From contig NZ_AP018248.1 in NCBI RefSeq assembly GCF_002368295.1, forward strand, positions 7,837,326-7,901,325: a stretch of 64,000 nt of DNA. Reading direction: 5' to 3'. Under the pieces are notes generated by a model. It searched no databases. It worked only from the letters and a program-made list of their open reading frames with translations, and was not told the DNA's origin. Shown in pieces: positions 8,262 through 17,652 of this stretch. The position numbers and the translations under genes were made by a program. Origin of the DNA: Tolypothrix tenuis PCC 7101. GTDB taxonomy: Bacteria; Cyanobacteriota; Cyanobacteriia; Cyanobacteriales; Nostocaceae. Position 1 is the first letter of the stretch. Every line of letters starts with the position of its first letter.

Positions 8262-8858
8262 CTAATTCGCAACCTCAGCCATTTCAATAATGCGTTCTTC
8301 ATAATCCTTAACTAAAAAATTAAGGGGTTTTTGGTTGCGAATTTTAAACTTCAAACCGCGTGTTTCTACTCGCATTAAAATCATTTCTAGGCAATCGCGG
8401 TCAAAGCAAACATGGCGTTGCTGGTTTTTTGTGCCTAAACTAGCGCCAGTAATCACGTGCAACTGGGTATTTTTCTTTAACTGATACCACAAACCTTCAC
8501 TGGCATTACTCATCATTTTGTTGGAGAAGCTGGGCCCTGTAGACATATAAAGTGGGTCTATGCCTGTTGCGCCTATAGTTTGTTCGTAGTTGTAGTAATA
8601 GTGCAAAGGCACTTCAGCGGCTGGCAAATCTAGCAGCCCTTCATACAACTGTCGCGCAATTTCCAAATCTGACACCATAACGGTGTGTACTTTGGGCGCA
8701 CTGGTGAGGAACATCCACATTGCTCCCGCGTAAGCCGCCAGGAGCAATACCATAATGCCTTGGGTGGAGAGTAGGCTATCCAGGGGCAGGGAAGGCAGAA
8801 ACGAGCCTAAAGTTAAAGGACTAAGTTGGAACGATATCACACTAGAGGCTATAACCAT
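8262..8858 (-). CDS. Membrane-anchored VOC (glyoxalase-fold) domain protein
   Basis: 198 residues from ATG 8858; an in-frame TTG lies two codons earlier. The N-terminal ~50 residues contain a hydrophobic segment (GIMVLLLAAYAGAMWMFLTS). A soluble domain follows that starts HTVMVSDLEIARQLYEGLLDLP, the usual first strand and helix of the vicinal-oxygen-chelate/glyoxalase fold. The second half ends LEMILMRVETRGLKFKIR...LVKDYEERIIEMAEV. Homologues are common and uncharacterised in cyanobacteria. No complete metal-binding His/Glu set could be identified with confidence, so enzymatic activity is uncertain. It has no close operon partner. Confidence 0.65.
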   Translation of the reverse strand: MVIASSVISFQLSPLTLGSFLPSLPLDSLLSTQGIMVLLLAAYAGAMWMFLTSAPKVHTVMVSDLEIARQLYEGLLDLPAAEVPLHYYYNYEQTIGATGIDPLYMSTGPSFSNKMMSNASEGLWYQLKKNTQLHVITGASLGTKNQQRHVCFDRDCLEMILMRVETRGLKFKIRNQKPLNFLVKDYEERIIEMAEVAN

Positions 8859-9054
8859 GAACAAGTCAAATATTGTATAAGGGAATGGCTTTTATTATTG
8901 TCGATAAAGACTAAAATTAAGTCCTTGTTTATAGTGTATCAATACTCCAGTGGTGTGAGTCTGAAGCAAAATTAGACAAACATGAAGTTATTGTGCGCTA
9001 AATGGGAGACTGACAATCCCAAATTTATATTAACAACTATCAAACCTACGGCTC

Positions 9055-9678
9055 GTGCAAATCCCTCACTTTCCCGAAGCTAATCACCCCCTGGTTAAGT
9101 CGCTGTTCCATCAAAGTGACCAAGAACTAGTAAATCTGTTTCAACGCTCTCCCGAAAGCGGAAAGTACTTTACAGCGATTTTTTGCCGCTATAGCCCGAT
9201 AGTTTACACCTTGATTCGGCATTCAGCGCGATCGCCTGTGCAAGCAGATTATTTGTTCGCCCTCACTTGGCGACATATTTACTATGAACTCGGTGGGCTA
9301 GATTTAAATAGCCCAACACCCAACCAAGAACCCTTAACTCTACAAAATTGGCTGATTAACATCACCGCCTACTGCATTAATGAGATTGAATTACCACCCA
9401 CAGAAGCAATTCATTATTCTCTCAAAGCTACTTCGCCTGCTTTATGGTGCTATGTTGAGCAAGCCTTGGATCAACTACCCCCTGTTTTGCGCTTTGTAGT
9501 CTTAATGGCTCAAACTTTCCGCTGGAGTGAAACGCGAATTGCTGCTTACCTCCAAGCTGAGGGTGAAAATTTTACACCGAACGAAGTAGCCAATTTTCTC
9601 CAGGAAGGATATCGTATGTTAGAGGACAAATTACCTGGAGACATTCGTGCGATTTATTTAGGCGAAGATGCAGCCTAA
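9055..9678 (+). CDS. ECF-like sigma-70 family protein
   Basis: 207 residues from GTG 9055. The N-terminal half resembles sigma region 2 (DQELVNLFQRSPESGKYFTAIFCRYSPIVYTLI, then ADYLFALTWRHIYYEL). The C-terminal half resembles region 4 (ALDQLPPVLRFVVLMAQTFRWSETRIAAYL...FTPNEVANFLQEGYRMLEDKL), with the helix-turn-helix slightly unusual in sequence. It probably directs RNA polymerase to a small regulon. It lies 103 bp upstream of an exported TPR protein on the same strand, a candidate partner or target. No anti-sigma factor is visible. It is a divergent sigma family member, so the name is family level. Confidence 0.6.
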   Translation: MQIPHFPEANHPLVKSLFHQSDQELVNLFQRSPESGKYFTAIFCRYSPIVYTLIRHSARSPVQADYLFALTWRHIYYELGGLDLNSPTPNQEPLTLQNWLINITAYCINEIELPPTEAIHYSLKATSPALWCYVEQALDQLPPVLRFVVLMAQTFRWSETRIAAYLQAEGENFTPNEVANFLQEGYRMLEDKLPGDIRAIYLGEDAA

Positions 9679-9781
9679 TCTAGCTTAAGTATATACACGT
9701 AAATTTAAAATTTATCCGAGGTAGTTTTAACCTTGCTTATAAAACCTTCTACTTAAAAGCGACATTTCTCGGGTAAGTTTT

Positions 9782-10909
9782 ATGAAACAACGGTATTTCT
9801 TACCAGAGGCTAGCATTCTCAATTTAAATCCCCGCCTGAACTCAGGATTAAAAAGTTGGGATTGTGCTATCCTCGCCTCGCGCCAGGGTGGTAAATCCCA
9901 ATTTTTGACTGCTTGCTTGCTGATTTTGGCTGTGGCTTTTAGTCCCCTAGTAGCCAGTGCTGCGGATATTACTCAACAACTGCACCGTCCGTTAGATCGT
10001 TCGACGTTGCGAGACTCAAGAGATCAAGCAGATAGCTTATTAAATATCGGTGAACAACAATACCAGTTAGGTTATGCCGATAAAACTCTTGATTCTTGCT
10101 TGCAAGCACTAGAAATTTATCACTCTTTGGGTGACTACAAAGCCCAAGGTATGACCTATGATTTGCTAGCGAAAGCGTACATCCAGTTAGACCGTTTGCA
10201 AGAAGGGGAAGATGCATTACGGCGGAGGTTGGCGATCGCTCGCGATACTAAAGATTTTCAGTCTCAGATTTTTGCACTGAATAATATTAGTACAGTTCTG
10301 CTACAAAAAGGAGAATTCATCCCAGCAGGTAAAACCGTACAAGAAGCACTGGAAATTGCCCAAAATGTGCAAAATATTGCCGGTGAAGGCTTGTCTTTGA
10401 GTAATTGGGGACTGGTAAATGCCAGAGTCGGCAATTACAGCAAGGCAATAAAATTGTATGAAACTGCTTTGTCTTTCCGTCGCCAAAGTGGTGATGTGAT
10501 TGGTGAGACAAATACCCTCAATAATTTGGGTGATGCTTACCTAGCAATGGGTAATTATGACGATACCATTGGCACTTATGGCGCTGCTTTGAGGATAGCG
10601 AAAACTACACGCGATCGCACTAATTATGTAAGAGCAATTGACGGTTTAGTCACAGCTCATAGTTCTGTGGGACGCAATGAGCGTGCTTTTGACTTATTAG
10701 AGCAACGCCTAGCAATGGCTAGAGACTCGCAAAATCTAAGGGAAGAATTTGGAGTTTTTATGACCTATGCCAAGATATACGAAAAACTCAATAATTATCT
10801 CACTGCTCGTAACTTTTACGAAAGAGCACTCGTATTAGCGCGAACGCTGGAAGACAGCAAGCAGGAGGTATTTTTGGTTGACAAGCTGACTAAATTACCC
10901 AAACGCTAA
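9782..10909 (+). CDS. Exported tetratricopeptide-repeat protein
   Basis: 375 residues. A long N-region precedes a hydrophobic stretch, FLTACLLILAVAFSPLVASA, at about residues 41-60, consistent with a signal peptide cleaved before ADITQQ. The rest is a string of TPR units of ~40 residues (YQLGYADKTLDSCLQALEIYHSLGDY; ALNNISTVLLQKGEFIPAGK; SNWGLVNARVGNYSKAIKLYETAL; NNLGDAYLAMGNYDDTIGTYGAAL). It is likely a periplasmic or membrane-edge protein-interaction scaffold. It lies downstream of the sigma-like gene and ends at a strong hairpin. Confidence 0.75.
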   Translation: MKQRYFLPEASILNLNPRLNSGLKSWDCAILASRQGGKSQFLTACLLILAVAFSPLVASAADITQQLHRPLDRSTLRDSRDQADSLLNIGEQQYQLGYADKTLDSCLQALEIYHSLGDYKAQGMTYDLLAKAYIQLDRLQEGEDALRRRLAIARDTKDFQSQIFALNNISTVLLQKGEFIPAGKTVQEALEIAQNVQNIAGEGLSLSNWGLVNARVGNYSKAIKLYETALSFRRQSGDVIGETNTLNNLGDAYLAMGNYDDTIGTYGAALRIAKTTRDRTNYVRAIDGLVTAHSSVGRNERAFDLLEQRLAMARDSQNLREEFGVFMTYAKIYEKLNNYLTARNFYERALVLARTLEDSKQEVFLVDKLTKLPKR

Positions 10910-10995
10910 TACAATTTTGGATTTTGGATTGTGAACTAAACAAATTGGTATGAAATATTGCGTTTTACCTTTTGGTTTTTGAAGGCAATCACTTG

Positions 10996-11040
10996 ATAAT
11001 AGTAGGGTTGGACATCACCAGCCCTACTATTATTTTTACA
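10996..11040. terminator. Strong bidirectional terminator between convergent genes
   Basis: A ~19-bp stem: ATAATAGTAGGGTTGG (from 10996) pairs with CCAGCCCTACTATTAT (ending 11033), with a 6-base loop, followed by TTTTT. It separates the TPR gene from the convergent gene at 11074-11877. Confidence 0.8.
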
Positions 11041-11073
11041 AATAACAAATGACAAATGACAAATGACAAATGC

Positions 11074-11877
11074 CTAATTCAAAAATACTGAGCCATTTGA
11101 TTGAATTCGCATAGCTTTTGCATCTTGAGCTACGTCTGTGGTTTCATCCAATCTGACTTCTAATAATCCGGTTTCGGAGGGTTGTGCATTCACTGACAAT
11201 AATCCGCCATCTTCGCGTTGGAATGTCACTGTGATGGGCGCACGTAAATTTTGTAGTACTATATCAGATTTTCCACTAAGCGATCGCTCGTTAGTATCGC
11301 CAATAACTTGATAAGTTACATTAGCGCCAGTGTCATTCACCAGTCTGACATTAACACTACCATTGTTGAGCGCTACTGTGGCTACTGGGCTTTGTCCCTG
11401 TTGTCTGATAGAGGGTTCAGTTACAGAATTTTGTTGAGAAGGAACCTGCTGTGGGGTGGAATATGTAGTTGAACTCTGAGTTTGTGTACTCTGCTGGGAG
11501 CGATTATAAGGCGCTTCGTTTAAAACACCAGGATTAGGATTAAGTTGTGAGTTAGAAGTGCTTCCCGGTGCTTCTCCACCTACACCTGTATTTGTTTGAT
11601 TTGCTGATGGGTTAGCAGAATTATAAGGAACTGTTCCTTGGGATTGCACTTGTTGAGTTAATGCATTAGGCGGACATCCTTGAGGAACCAAAACTCGACT
11701 GTTATGTGGTTCTTCATAGAAAATTCTGGGACAAGGATTAACTTTCCCTACAGAACTAGGTTGTGGTGTTACTGGTATTGGTGTTTGTGCAAGTGCTGGT
11801 ACACTCATCAGTAAACCGCCGCACAGAGCAGCCAAAAATTCAGCCGACTTGCGAAACTTTTGCGAATTGCTATTCAT
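11074..11877 (-). CDS. Exported Pro/Gln/Ser/Asn-rich protein of unknown function
   Basis: 267 residues with a good ribosome site (AGGAGTG) 5 bp before ATG 11877. A signal peptide is clear: basic start, FLAALCGGLLMSVPALAQ, cleavage before TPIPV. Residues ~75-170 are low complexity (Q, S, N, T, P). The C-terminal ~95 residues look folded and beta-rich (VATVALNNGSVNVRLVNDTGANVTYQVIGDT...LRAPITVTFQREDGGLLSV). Two Cys residues near the N terminus (NPCPRIFYEE, VPQGCPP) may form a disulfide. It is probably a periplasmic or surface protein. It converges on the TPR gene and shares its terminator. Confidence 0.7.
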   Translation of the reverse strand: MNSNSQKFRKSAEFLAALCGGLLMSVPALAQTPIPVTPQPSSVGKVNPCPRIFYEEPHNSRVLVPQGCPPNALTQQVQSQGTVPYNSANPSANQTNTGVGGEAPGSTSNSQLNPNPGVLNEAPYNRSQQSTQTQSSTTYSTPQQVPSQQNSVTEPSIRQQGQSPVATVALNNGSVNVRLVNDTGANVTYQVIGDTNERSLSGKSDIVLQNLRAPITVTFQREDGGLLSVNAQPSETGLLEVRLDETTDVAQDAKAMRIQSNGSVFLN

Positions 11878-12514
11878 TGTACACTCCTAGAAAATCTCAC
11901 CTGAAATTATTGATGAATTTGATAAATCAGCAAATTACATTAGGTAATAACTTTGCATTTATTACCCTTAATCATTGAAATTATTTGCTTTTTATAATCT
12001 TGATTTCAGTAATTTAAATTTAACATTTTAGCGACTTTTTTATATCTAACCAAAGGTCGGAAAATTAATTAAATTGCAATTATTGTTTATTTCCAAGGAA
12101 TGAGAAATTAATGATTATCTGATTTTTTATAAGTTATACTATTTTGAAAAAAGAACTCGAGAAATGGGCAGGTAAGGGCACGGCATCCACAATCTTGTGG
12201 TATATCAAATTATCTTACTGGTGCCGTGCCCCTACAAAGAATTTATTTGTCGCAAACATTTTTTGAATTGGTATTACTACTTGCATAATAAATTATGAGT
12301 AAATTAACCAACCTATTGAAAATGAGTTAGTAAAAATAAAATCTGGAAAAATATTAATTAAATCAAATTTGATGCAGCTAGAGTTAGCAGTTTATTAAAA
12401 GGATGTCATCAGTATTGAGAGTCAAAATATCTCAATACGGCGTTTTACTATCTAAGTTAGTAGGGAAAGCAATTGTGTTTCATCTGTCATAAGAAACAAA
12501 TGTCAACTCCAGCA
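11878..12514. repeat. Gene-free stretch with a family D element
   Basis: 640 AT-rich bases. About 12136-12276 is a family D element: left end ACTATTTTGAAAAAAGAAC, right end GTCGCAAAC...GAATTGGTATTAC. Its core hairpin is GTAAGGGCACGGCA (12172) against TGCCGTGCCCCTAC (ending 12235). The same core recurs at about 17562-17625. Nothing else was recognised apart from probable promoter DNA for the gene at 11877. Confidence 0.65.
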
Positions 12515-13921
12515 TTAAGACTCAAGAGTTACGGGTAAAGTAACTGTAAAAGTAGTACCCTTACCTAGACGGCTTTCGACTTGAATTTGGCCTTGGTGAT
12601 GTTCGACAATAGCTTGGGCGATCGCTAACCCTAATCCTGACCCAGTAGAAATTTCTGTAGCTGTATTACCATTACTATGGGTACGCGCCGGATCTACCCG
12701 ATAAAAGCGGTCAAATAACTTTGGTAGTGCATCCCCAGGAATGCCAACCCCCGTATCACTAACTTTAACTTGTAATTGAGCACTACTGTAGCGCAAGCCA
12801 GCAACTCGATTGATACCTTCTAAACGCGCTAATTCTACATTTACCTTGCCTTCAGATGGAGTGTATTGCACAGCGTTCCCAATCAAATTAGTGAATAGTC
12901 GCACCAATTGATCCCAATTAGCTACAAGTGTGAACCAATCTTCAGACAGTTCGGGGTTAGTGTCTCCAAGTGCAGGATCTACCAAATCCAAAGCCAGGTT
13001 GATTTTCTTTTCTTTAGCTAATAATTGCTGTTCTTCTAGCACTTCCATCAGCAAAGCATCCAAAGGACAAGAGGAAAAGTTATCTTTGCTGATACCACTA
13101 TCTTGACGTGCGAGGAACAGTAAATCATTAACTAACCTACCCAAGCGTTGAGTAAGTCGTTCTACTAATTTTAACTGTTGGCGATAGTGTAAAGATGCCG
13201 TAGGTTCTACCTCTGCTGACTCTAAATCAGCCAAGGCGACTTGTACATTAGTTTGAATTAAAGTAATTGGACTTCGCAATTCGTGAGAAGCATCGGCGGT
13301 AAATTGTTTCAGCCGTTGATAGGAATCTCCTACCGGTTCCATTGCTTTACCAGAGAGAAACCAACCACTAGCACCCACAGAAAGCACCATTAACCACGTA
13401 CCAATAGCTAAATCCAACATGAATTGACGGCTGGGTTTACTAACTTCAAACCAGGGATGGCTAACACGCAGATAACCTAATACTTGGCGACCAAATTCTA
13501 CCCGATGCGTAACTTGACGTAATAACATTGGTGACTTTTCCTCGCCTTCATTCCCCACACGCACAGTTTCACCAGTACGATTCGCATGAATGGGAATATT
13601 CAAAGGCGTGGATAGCGTTGACCAAAGTAATTCTCCGTTAGCGCTAAACCATTCCAAATCAATATGATCGTCTTCTACTGTGTCAGTATTATCACGAAAA
13701 CTGGCTTCTAAATTAATGCGTAATGTATCAGTGCCACTATTGACTGGCTCAATGATGAGCGATCGCTCTACTACTTCCACAACATGATTGAGAGTATCAT
13801 CAATCCGCTCAATCAATGTATTGCGGACATAGAAATATACTCCACTGGCAAATAATAAGAGTAATACAGCTGTAACGGCAGTGTACCAAAGAGCCAGGCG
13901 GCGGCGAGTAGCTTGGAACAT
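12515..13921 (-). CDS. Two-component sensor histidine kinase
   Basis: 468 residues from ATG 13921. The open frame continues 28 codons upstream, but that extension translates the TGGGGAT heptamer repeat and is rejected. TM1 is LWYTAVTAVLLLLFASGVYFY; a ~145-residue extracytoplasmic sensor region follows, then TM2 (LDLAIGTWLMVLSVGASGWF). The HisKA H-box is DASHELRSPITLIQ. The ATPase domain shows the N box (LFTNLIGNAVQYTP), G1 (VSDTGVGIPG), F box (LFDRFYRVD) and G2 (GSGLGLAIAQAIVEHH). All catalytic residues are present. It is divergent from ppk; a single-domain receiver lies on the far side of ppk, but whether they pair is unknown. There is no recognisable ribosome site because repeat DNA abuts the ATG. 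Confidence 0.85.
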   Translation of the reverse strand: MFQATRRRLALWYTAVTAVLLLLFASGVYFYVRNTLIERIDDTLNHVVEVVERSLIIEPVNSGTDTLRINLEASFRDNTDTVEDDHIDLEWFSANGELLWSTLSTPLNIPIHANRTGETVRVGNEGEEKSPMLLRQVTHRVEFGRQVLGYLRVSHPWFEVSKPSRQFMLDLAIGTWLMVLSVGASGWFLSGKAMEPVGDSYQRLKQFTADASHELRSPITLIQTNVQVALADLESAEVEPTASLHYRQQLKLVERLTQRLGRLVNDLLFLARQDSGISKDNFSSCPLDALLMEVLEEQQLLAKEKKINLALDLVDPALGDTNPELSEDWFTLVANWDQLVRLFTNLIGNAVQYTPSEGKVNVELARLEGINRVAGLRYSSAQLQVKVSDTGVGIPGDALPKLFDRFYRVDPARTHSNGNTATEISTGSGLGLAIAQAIVEHHQGQIQVESRLGKGTTFTVTLPVTLES

Positions 13922-14067
13922 GGGGATTGGGGATTGGGGACTGGGGAGTGGGGACTGGGGATTGGGGATTGGTAATTGGTAATGGGTAATTGGGAAGAAC
14001 TCCAAAATTAATCTATACTCAGCACTCAGGACTCAGCAATCTTGTACAGACGCGATTAATCGCGTCT
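13922..14067. repeat. STRR tract and 20-bp palindrome in the kinase-ppk divergent spacer
   Basis: Heptamers (TGGGGAT/TGGGGAC, then TGGTAAT) run 13922-13994 and touch the kinase start codon. A perfect palindrome, AGACGCGATT followed by AATCGCGTCT, lies at 14048-14067, about 117 bp before the ppk ATG. It may be a REP unit or a regulator-binding site for the divergent pair. Confidence 0.65.
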
Positions 14068-14183
14068 CTGCAACTCAGCACTGATTACTTATTGCTAAAA
14101 AGCTGCTCGCTTGCTTACACTATTTCATTTACTATGTTTATTATTCAGTTGCATGGGCTGCAACTATCCGCCCTAAGGTGATC

Positions 14184-16397
14184 ATGGCAAAATCCAAAAA
14201 GAGCGCTACTACTCCCATCAATCTGAGCGATTCACAATACTACATCAACCGAGAACTAAGCTGGTTAGAGTTTAATAACCGAGTTTTACATGAAGCTTTC
14301 GACCAGCGAACGCCTCTTTTGGAAAGACTCAAGTTTTTGGCGATATTTACCTCTAACTTGGATGAGTTCTTTATGGTGAGGGTTGCAGGTTTAAAGCAAC
14401 AAGTCGAGGCCAAAGTCTCACAGTTAAGTCCTGATGGCCGCACGCCACAACAACAGCTAGATGATATCAGGTTTACCCTCAGTCCCCAGGTAACTAAACA
14501 GCATCAGCATTTTGAGCAAGTACTCAGACCGTTATTGGCGCAAAATAAAATACATATTCTGGATTATATAGAGTTAACTGATAAACAACGGAATTATTTA
14601 GATAACTATTTTGAAGAACAAATTTTTCCGGTTCTAACTCCCTTAGCTGTCGATCCCAGCCATCCTTTCCCCTATATTTCTAATCTCAGCCTGAATTTGG
14701 CTGTGGTGGTGAAAAATCCCGAAACAGAAGAAGAATTTTTTGCCAGAGTTAAAGTTCCCAAAGTTTTACCGCGATTTATACCTTTACCACCAGAGTTAGG
14801 AATTTATCACAACGGTCAACCTGCTCACTGGACTGGTGTACCTTTAGAACAGGCGATCGCACATAATTTAGATTCCCTATTTCCGGGGATGAATATTCAG
14901 GAATATCATCCTTTCCGCATTACTCGTGATGCTGATTTGGCCTTGGAAGAGGATGAAGCCGACGATTTACTCTTGGCGATTGAACAAGAACTCAGAAAAC
15001 GCCGCATTGGTGGAACCCCAGTCCGCTTAGAAATTCAATCCCAAACTCCCGAAACAGTGCGATCGCGTTTACTAGAAGATTTAGAATTAACCGAAAGCGA
15101 TATTTACGAAGTCGATGGACTTTTAGGATTGCGGGATTTGATGTACTTTATGTCATTACCGCTACCAGAATTTAAAGATCCACCACGACAATCTGTAGTT
15201 CCTTCCCGCTTGCAATGGTTGAGAGAACCTAGCGTCAGTTCGGAAATTCCTGAGGTAGAGGAAGGAAAAGACTTTTTTGCGGTCATTAGTGAAAAGGATT
15301 TGTTAGTACACCATCCCTATCAATCTTTTTCTACAACCGTGGTGCGCTTTATTACCCATGCTGCCCATGACCCGAATGTCCTAGCCATTAAAATGACCCT
15401 TTATCGGACTTCTGGGGACTCGCCTATTGTTAATGCTTTAATTGCAGCCGCAGAAAATGGCAAGCAAGTATCTGTATTAGTGGAATTAAAAGCGCGGTTT
15501 GATGAAGAGAATAATATTTATTGGGCGAGACGGTTAGAAAGAGTCGGCGTTCACGTTGTCTATGGTTTAGTGGGGCTGAAAACTCACTGTAAAACTATCA
15601 TGGTCGTGCGTCGAGAAAAAGACCGGATGCGTCGCTATGTCCATATTGGCACTGGCAACTATAATCAAAAAACTGCACGACTATATACAGATTTAGGATT
15701 ATTCACCTGCAACGAAGAAATTGGTGCTGATATTACCGATCTATTCAATTTTCTCACAGGCTATTCCCGGCAAAAGTCCTATCGCGAATTATTAGTTGCA
15801 CCTGTGAATATGCGCGATCGCTTTTTAGCACTAATTCATCGGGAAATCGAAAATGCCAAAAATGGGATTACTGGCAGAATTGTTGCCAAAATGAATTCTT
15901 TAGTAGATCCGCAAATTATTGCAACTTTATATGAAGCGTCCCGGGCTGGAGTCCAAATCGATTTGATTGTGCGCGGTGTTTGCTGCTTGCGCCCAGGGCT
16001 GAAAGATATTAGTGAAAATATTCGGATCATTAGCATAGTCGGTCGCTTTTTAGAACACTCCCGCATTTTTTATTTTTATAACAATGCCCAGGAAGAAATC
16101 TATATTGGTAGCGCCGATTGGATGCGTCGTAACCTAGACCGTAGAGTAGAAGTAATTACTCCAATCAAAGACCCAGATATTGCCAAAGACTTGCAAGAAA
16201 TCTTAGGAATCATGCTAGCAGACAATCGTCAAGCTTGGGAATTACAAGCCAATGGCAGCTATATTCAACGACAACCATGCGATCGCGCCCCAGAAGCGCA
16301 CTCACAAAAAAGCCTGATCAATATGGCATTACGCTCAACTAGCATTAGCTCAAACCTGATTGATACAAAAAAGAATTCCTTCTATCTTGACAATTAG
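14184..16397 (+). CDS. ppk: Polyphosphate kinase 1
   Basis: 737 residues; ATG 14184 is preferred over an in-frame GTG 6 bases earlier because AAGGTG sits just upstream. The order is PPK1-typical: N domain (YINRELSWLEFNNRVLHEAF), head domain (FPYISNLSLNLAVVV), and two PLD-like C domains. The autophosphorylated His is in LKTHCK (His468 in this numbering). The second active-site His is in FLEHSRIFYF; VHIGTGNYNQKTARLYTDLGLFT is also conserved. It reversibly builds polyphosphate from ATP. It is divergent from a sensor kinase and followed after 151 bp by a receiver protein, a context suggesting phosphate or stress control (inference). Confidence 0.95.
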   Translation: MAKSKKSATTPINLSDSQYYINRELSWLEFNNRVLHEAFDQRTPLLERLKFLAIFTSNLDEFFMVRVAGLKQQVEAKVSQLSPDGRTPQQQLDDIRFTLSPQVTKQHQHFEQVLRPLLAQNKIHILDYIELTDKQRNYLDNYFEEQIFPVLTPLAVDPSHPFPYISNLSLNLAVVVKNPETEEEFFARVKVPKVLPRFIPLPPELGIYHNGQPAHWTGVPLEQAIAHNLDSLFPGMNIQEYHPFRITRDADLALEEDEADDLLLAIEQELRKRRIGGTPVRLEIQSQTPETVRSRLLEDLELTESDIYEVDGLLGLRDLMYFMSLPLPEFKDPPRQSVVPSRLQWLREPSVSSEIPEVEEGKDFFAVISEKDLLVHHPYQSFSTTVVRFITHAAHDPNVLAIKMTLYRTSGDSPIVNALIAAAENGKQVSVLVELKARFDEENNIYWARRLERVGVHVVYGLVGLKTHCKTIMVVRREKDRMRRYVHIGTGNYNQKTARLYTDLGLFTCNEEIGADITDLFNFLTGYSRQKSYRELLVAPVNMRDRFLALIHREIENAKNGITGRIVAKMNSLVDPQIIATLYEASRAGVQIDLIVRGVCCLRPGLKDISENIRIISIVGRFLEHSRIFYFYNNAQEEIYIGSADWMRRNLDRRVEVITPIKDPDIAKDLQEILGIMLADNRQAWELQANGSYIQRQPCDRAPEAHSQKSLINMALRSTSISSNLIDTKKNSFYLDN

Positions 16398-16548
16398 CTA
16401 AATTTACTACTTTTAGAAAACTTTAATTTTTCCTCACAAAATCTAAATTATTTAGTGCGCTAAAAGCCTAATTATTCAACCATAGGATAGAGTAACTCCC
16501 AGGACTAATTACCATAAACTATAAAAGTTATCGTACTTAAACTTTTAA

Positions 16549-16950
16549 ATGTTAATGTTGTCCTGTGAGTCTTCTACCTTGCGTGTTTTAGTGGTTGACG
16601 ATCACGAACTAACCCGCCTAACCCTACAATTAGCTTTTTCTTGTCAAAAAAATATCCAGGTAGTAGGTTTAGCCAGCAATGGTCAAGAAGCTATAGAAAT
16701 GGTTAAACGCTATCAACCTGATGTAATTGTTCTAGATTTACAAATGCCCGTTATGGATGGCTGGAGTGCTTCAGGGCACATTAAAGCTATCTCTCCCAAA
16801 ACACAAATCTTGGCTTACTCTTCAGTGGAAGATGCTAATTTTCATCCAAATGGTATGTCTAACTTTGATGAATTTTGCAAAAAAGATGTACCTACTACTG
16901 AACTCATCGCTAGGGTGAGAGAATTAGGAGACCGAGCAATGAATGGTTAA
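16549..16950 (+). CDS. Single-domain response regulator (REC only)
   Basis: 133 residues, essentially one receiver domain. Acidic pocket is Asp17-Asp18 (VLVVDDHE), phospho-acceptor Asp63 (VIVLDLQMPVMDG), the switch Ser/Thr in ILAYSS, and the conserved Lys in FCKKDV. No DNA-binding or enzymatic output domain follows, so it acts by protein contact or as a phosphorelay intermediate. It lies 151 bp after ppk on the same strand. Two closely spaced ATGs (16549, 16555) leave the start uncertain by two residues. Confidence 0.85.
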   Translation: MLMLSCESSTLRVLVVDDHELTRLTLQLAFSCQKNIQVVGLASNGQEAIEMVKRYQPDVIVLDLQMPVMDGWSASGHIKAISPKTQILAYSSVEDANFHPNGMSNFDEFCKKDVPTTELIARVRELGDRAMNG

Positions 16951-17139
16951 TATCATTTTGGACTTGAGATTTTAGATTGTGAAAGATTGATTGACTGAGC
17001 TTTTGCGCCATTCATTCTGTCGCAATCATTTTTCAAATTGGTATAAGTTCCAAGATAAATAATGCAATATAGTGAAAGTGCTTGATTAACCCAAGCGCAA
17101 GAGAATTCTGGGGATTGAGGGACATGATAGCTATTAAAA

Positions 17140-17185
17140 GCGTTGGTACAGTTGATCGATAACTATGTACCAACGCAATTTTGTT
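17140..17185. terminator. Hairpin terminator between convergent genes
   Basis: GCGTTGGTACA (17140-17150) pairs with TGTACCAACGC (17166-17176), followed by AATTTTGTT. It sits between the receiver gene and the small convergent gene at 17207, and a T-rich stretch on the other strand would serve that gene too. Confidence 0.65.
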
Positions 17186-17206
17186 GTTATTTAAACAAAG
17201 ATTGGC

Positions 17207-17389
17207 TTAGTTATTTCCTGCCTCTGGAACAGTGCGTCTAAATTCATCCAGCAGATCATCTAATTCTTCTAAGGCTTGATTTACATCAATTCTCAAAGTA
17301 CCAATATTTGGTTGTTCTAAGAGACTGAGTAAATAATCACGCTTGCTTTGAACGATGGCAATTCGTTCTTTTATAGTTTGTATATCCAT
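17207..17389 (-). CDS. Small conserved-looking coiled-coil protein
   Basis: 60 residues, MDIQTIKERIAIVQSKRDYL onward, with heptad-like hydrophobics (LLSLLEQPNIGTLRIDVNQALEELDDLLDEF). It appears to be a helical hairpin with acidic C-terminal half. There is no signal peptide or known motif. It has codon use like its neighbours and its own terminator, which supports a real gene. No strong ribosome site is visible before ATG 17389. Function unknown. Confidence 0.55.
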   Translation of the reverse strand: MDIQTIKERIAIVQSKRDYLLSLLEQPNIGTLRIDVNQALEELDDLLDEFRRTVPEAGNN

Positions 17390-17475
17390 TGTTTTGTTTG
17401 CATTCTTTAACTCTCTTCCAGTTTAACTGAAGCGTTGAAATTCACCCATTCTCTACAGGTGGGAAATTAATAGCA

Positions 17476-17652
17476 GTTAGAAAAAGAATGCAACAAATTC
17501 ATGTATGGTATGGTGTGTTGTCGCCAAGCCAAACGCACCAACGCAGCATCCATAATTAAAGTAAGGGCACGGCATCCACAATCTTTCGGCATATCAAATA
17601 TCTTACTGGTGCCGTGCCCCTACAAAAAATCTATCTGACTAAATTGGTATTA
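17476..17652. repeat. Family D-type palindromic element
   Basis: Left end GAAAAAGAATGCAACA, right end ACTAAATTGGTATTA, with core hairpin GTAAGGGCACGGCA against TGCCGTGCCCCTAC (about 17562-17625). The core matches that at 12172-12235. The right end overlaps the last bases of the GNAT gene. Confidence 0.65.

Noticed and set aside
11763..11978. 71-codon plus-strand ORF
   Set aside because: Antisense to the signal-peptide region of the exported protein gene; no coding features.
13922..14005. 28-codon N-terminal extension of the sensor kinase
   Set aside because: Encodes QLPIPNPQSPLP-type peptides from the STRR heptamers; ATG 13921 just before the first TM helix fits the family.
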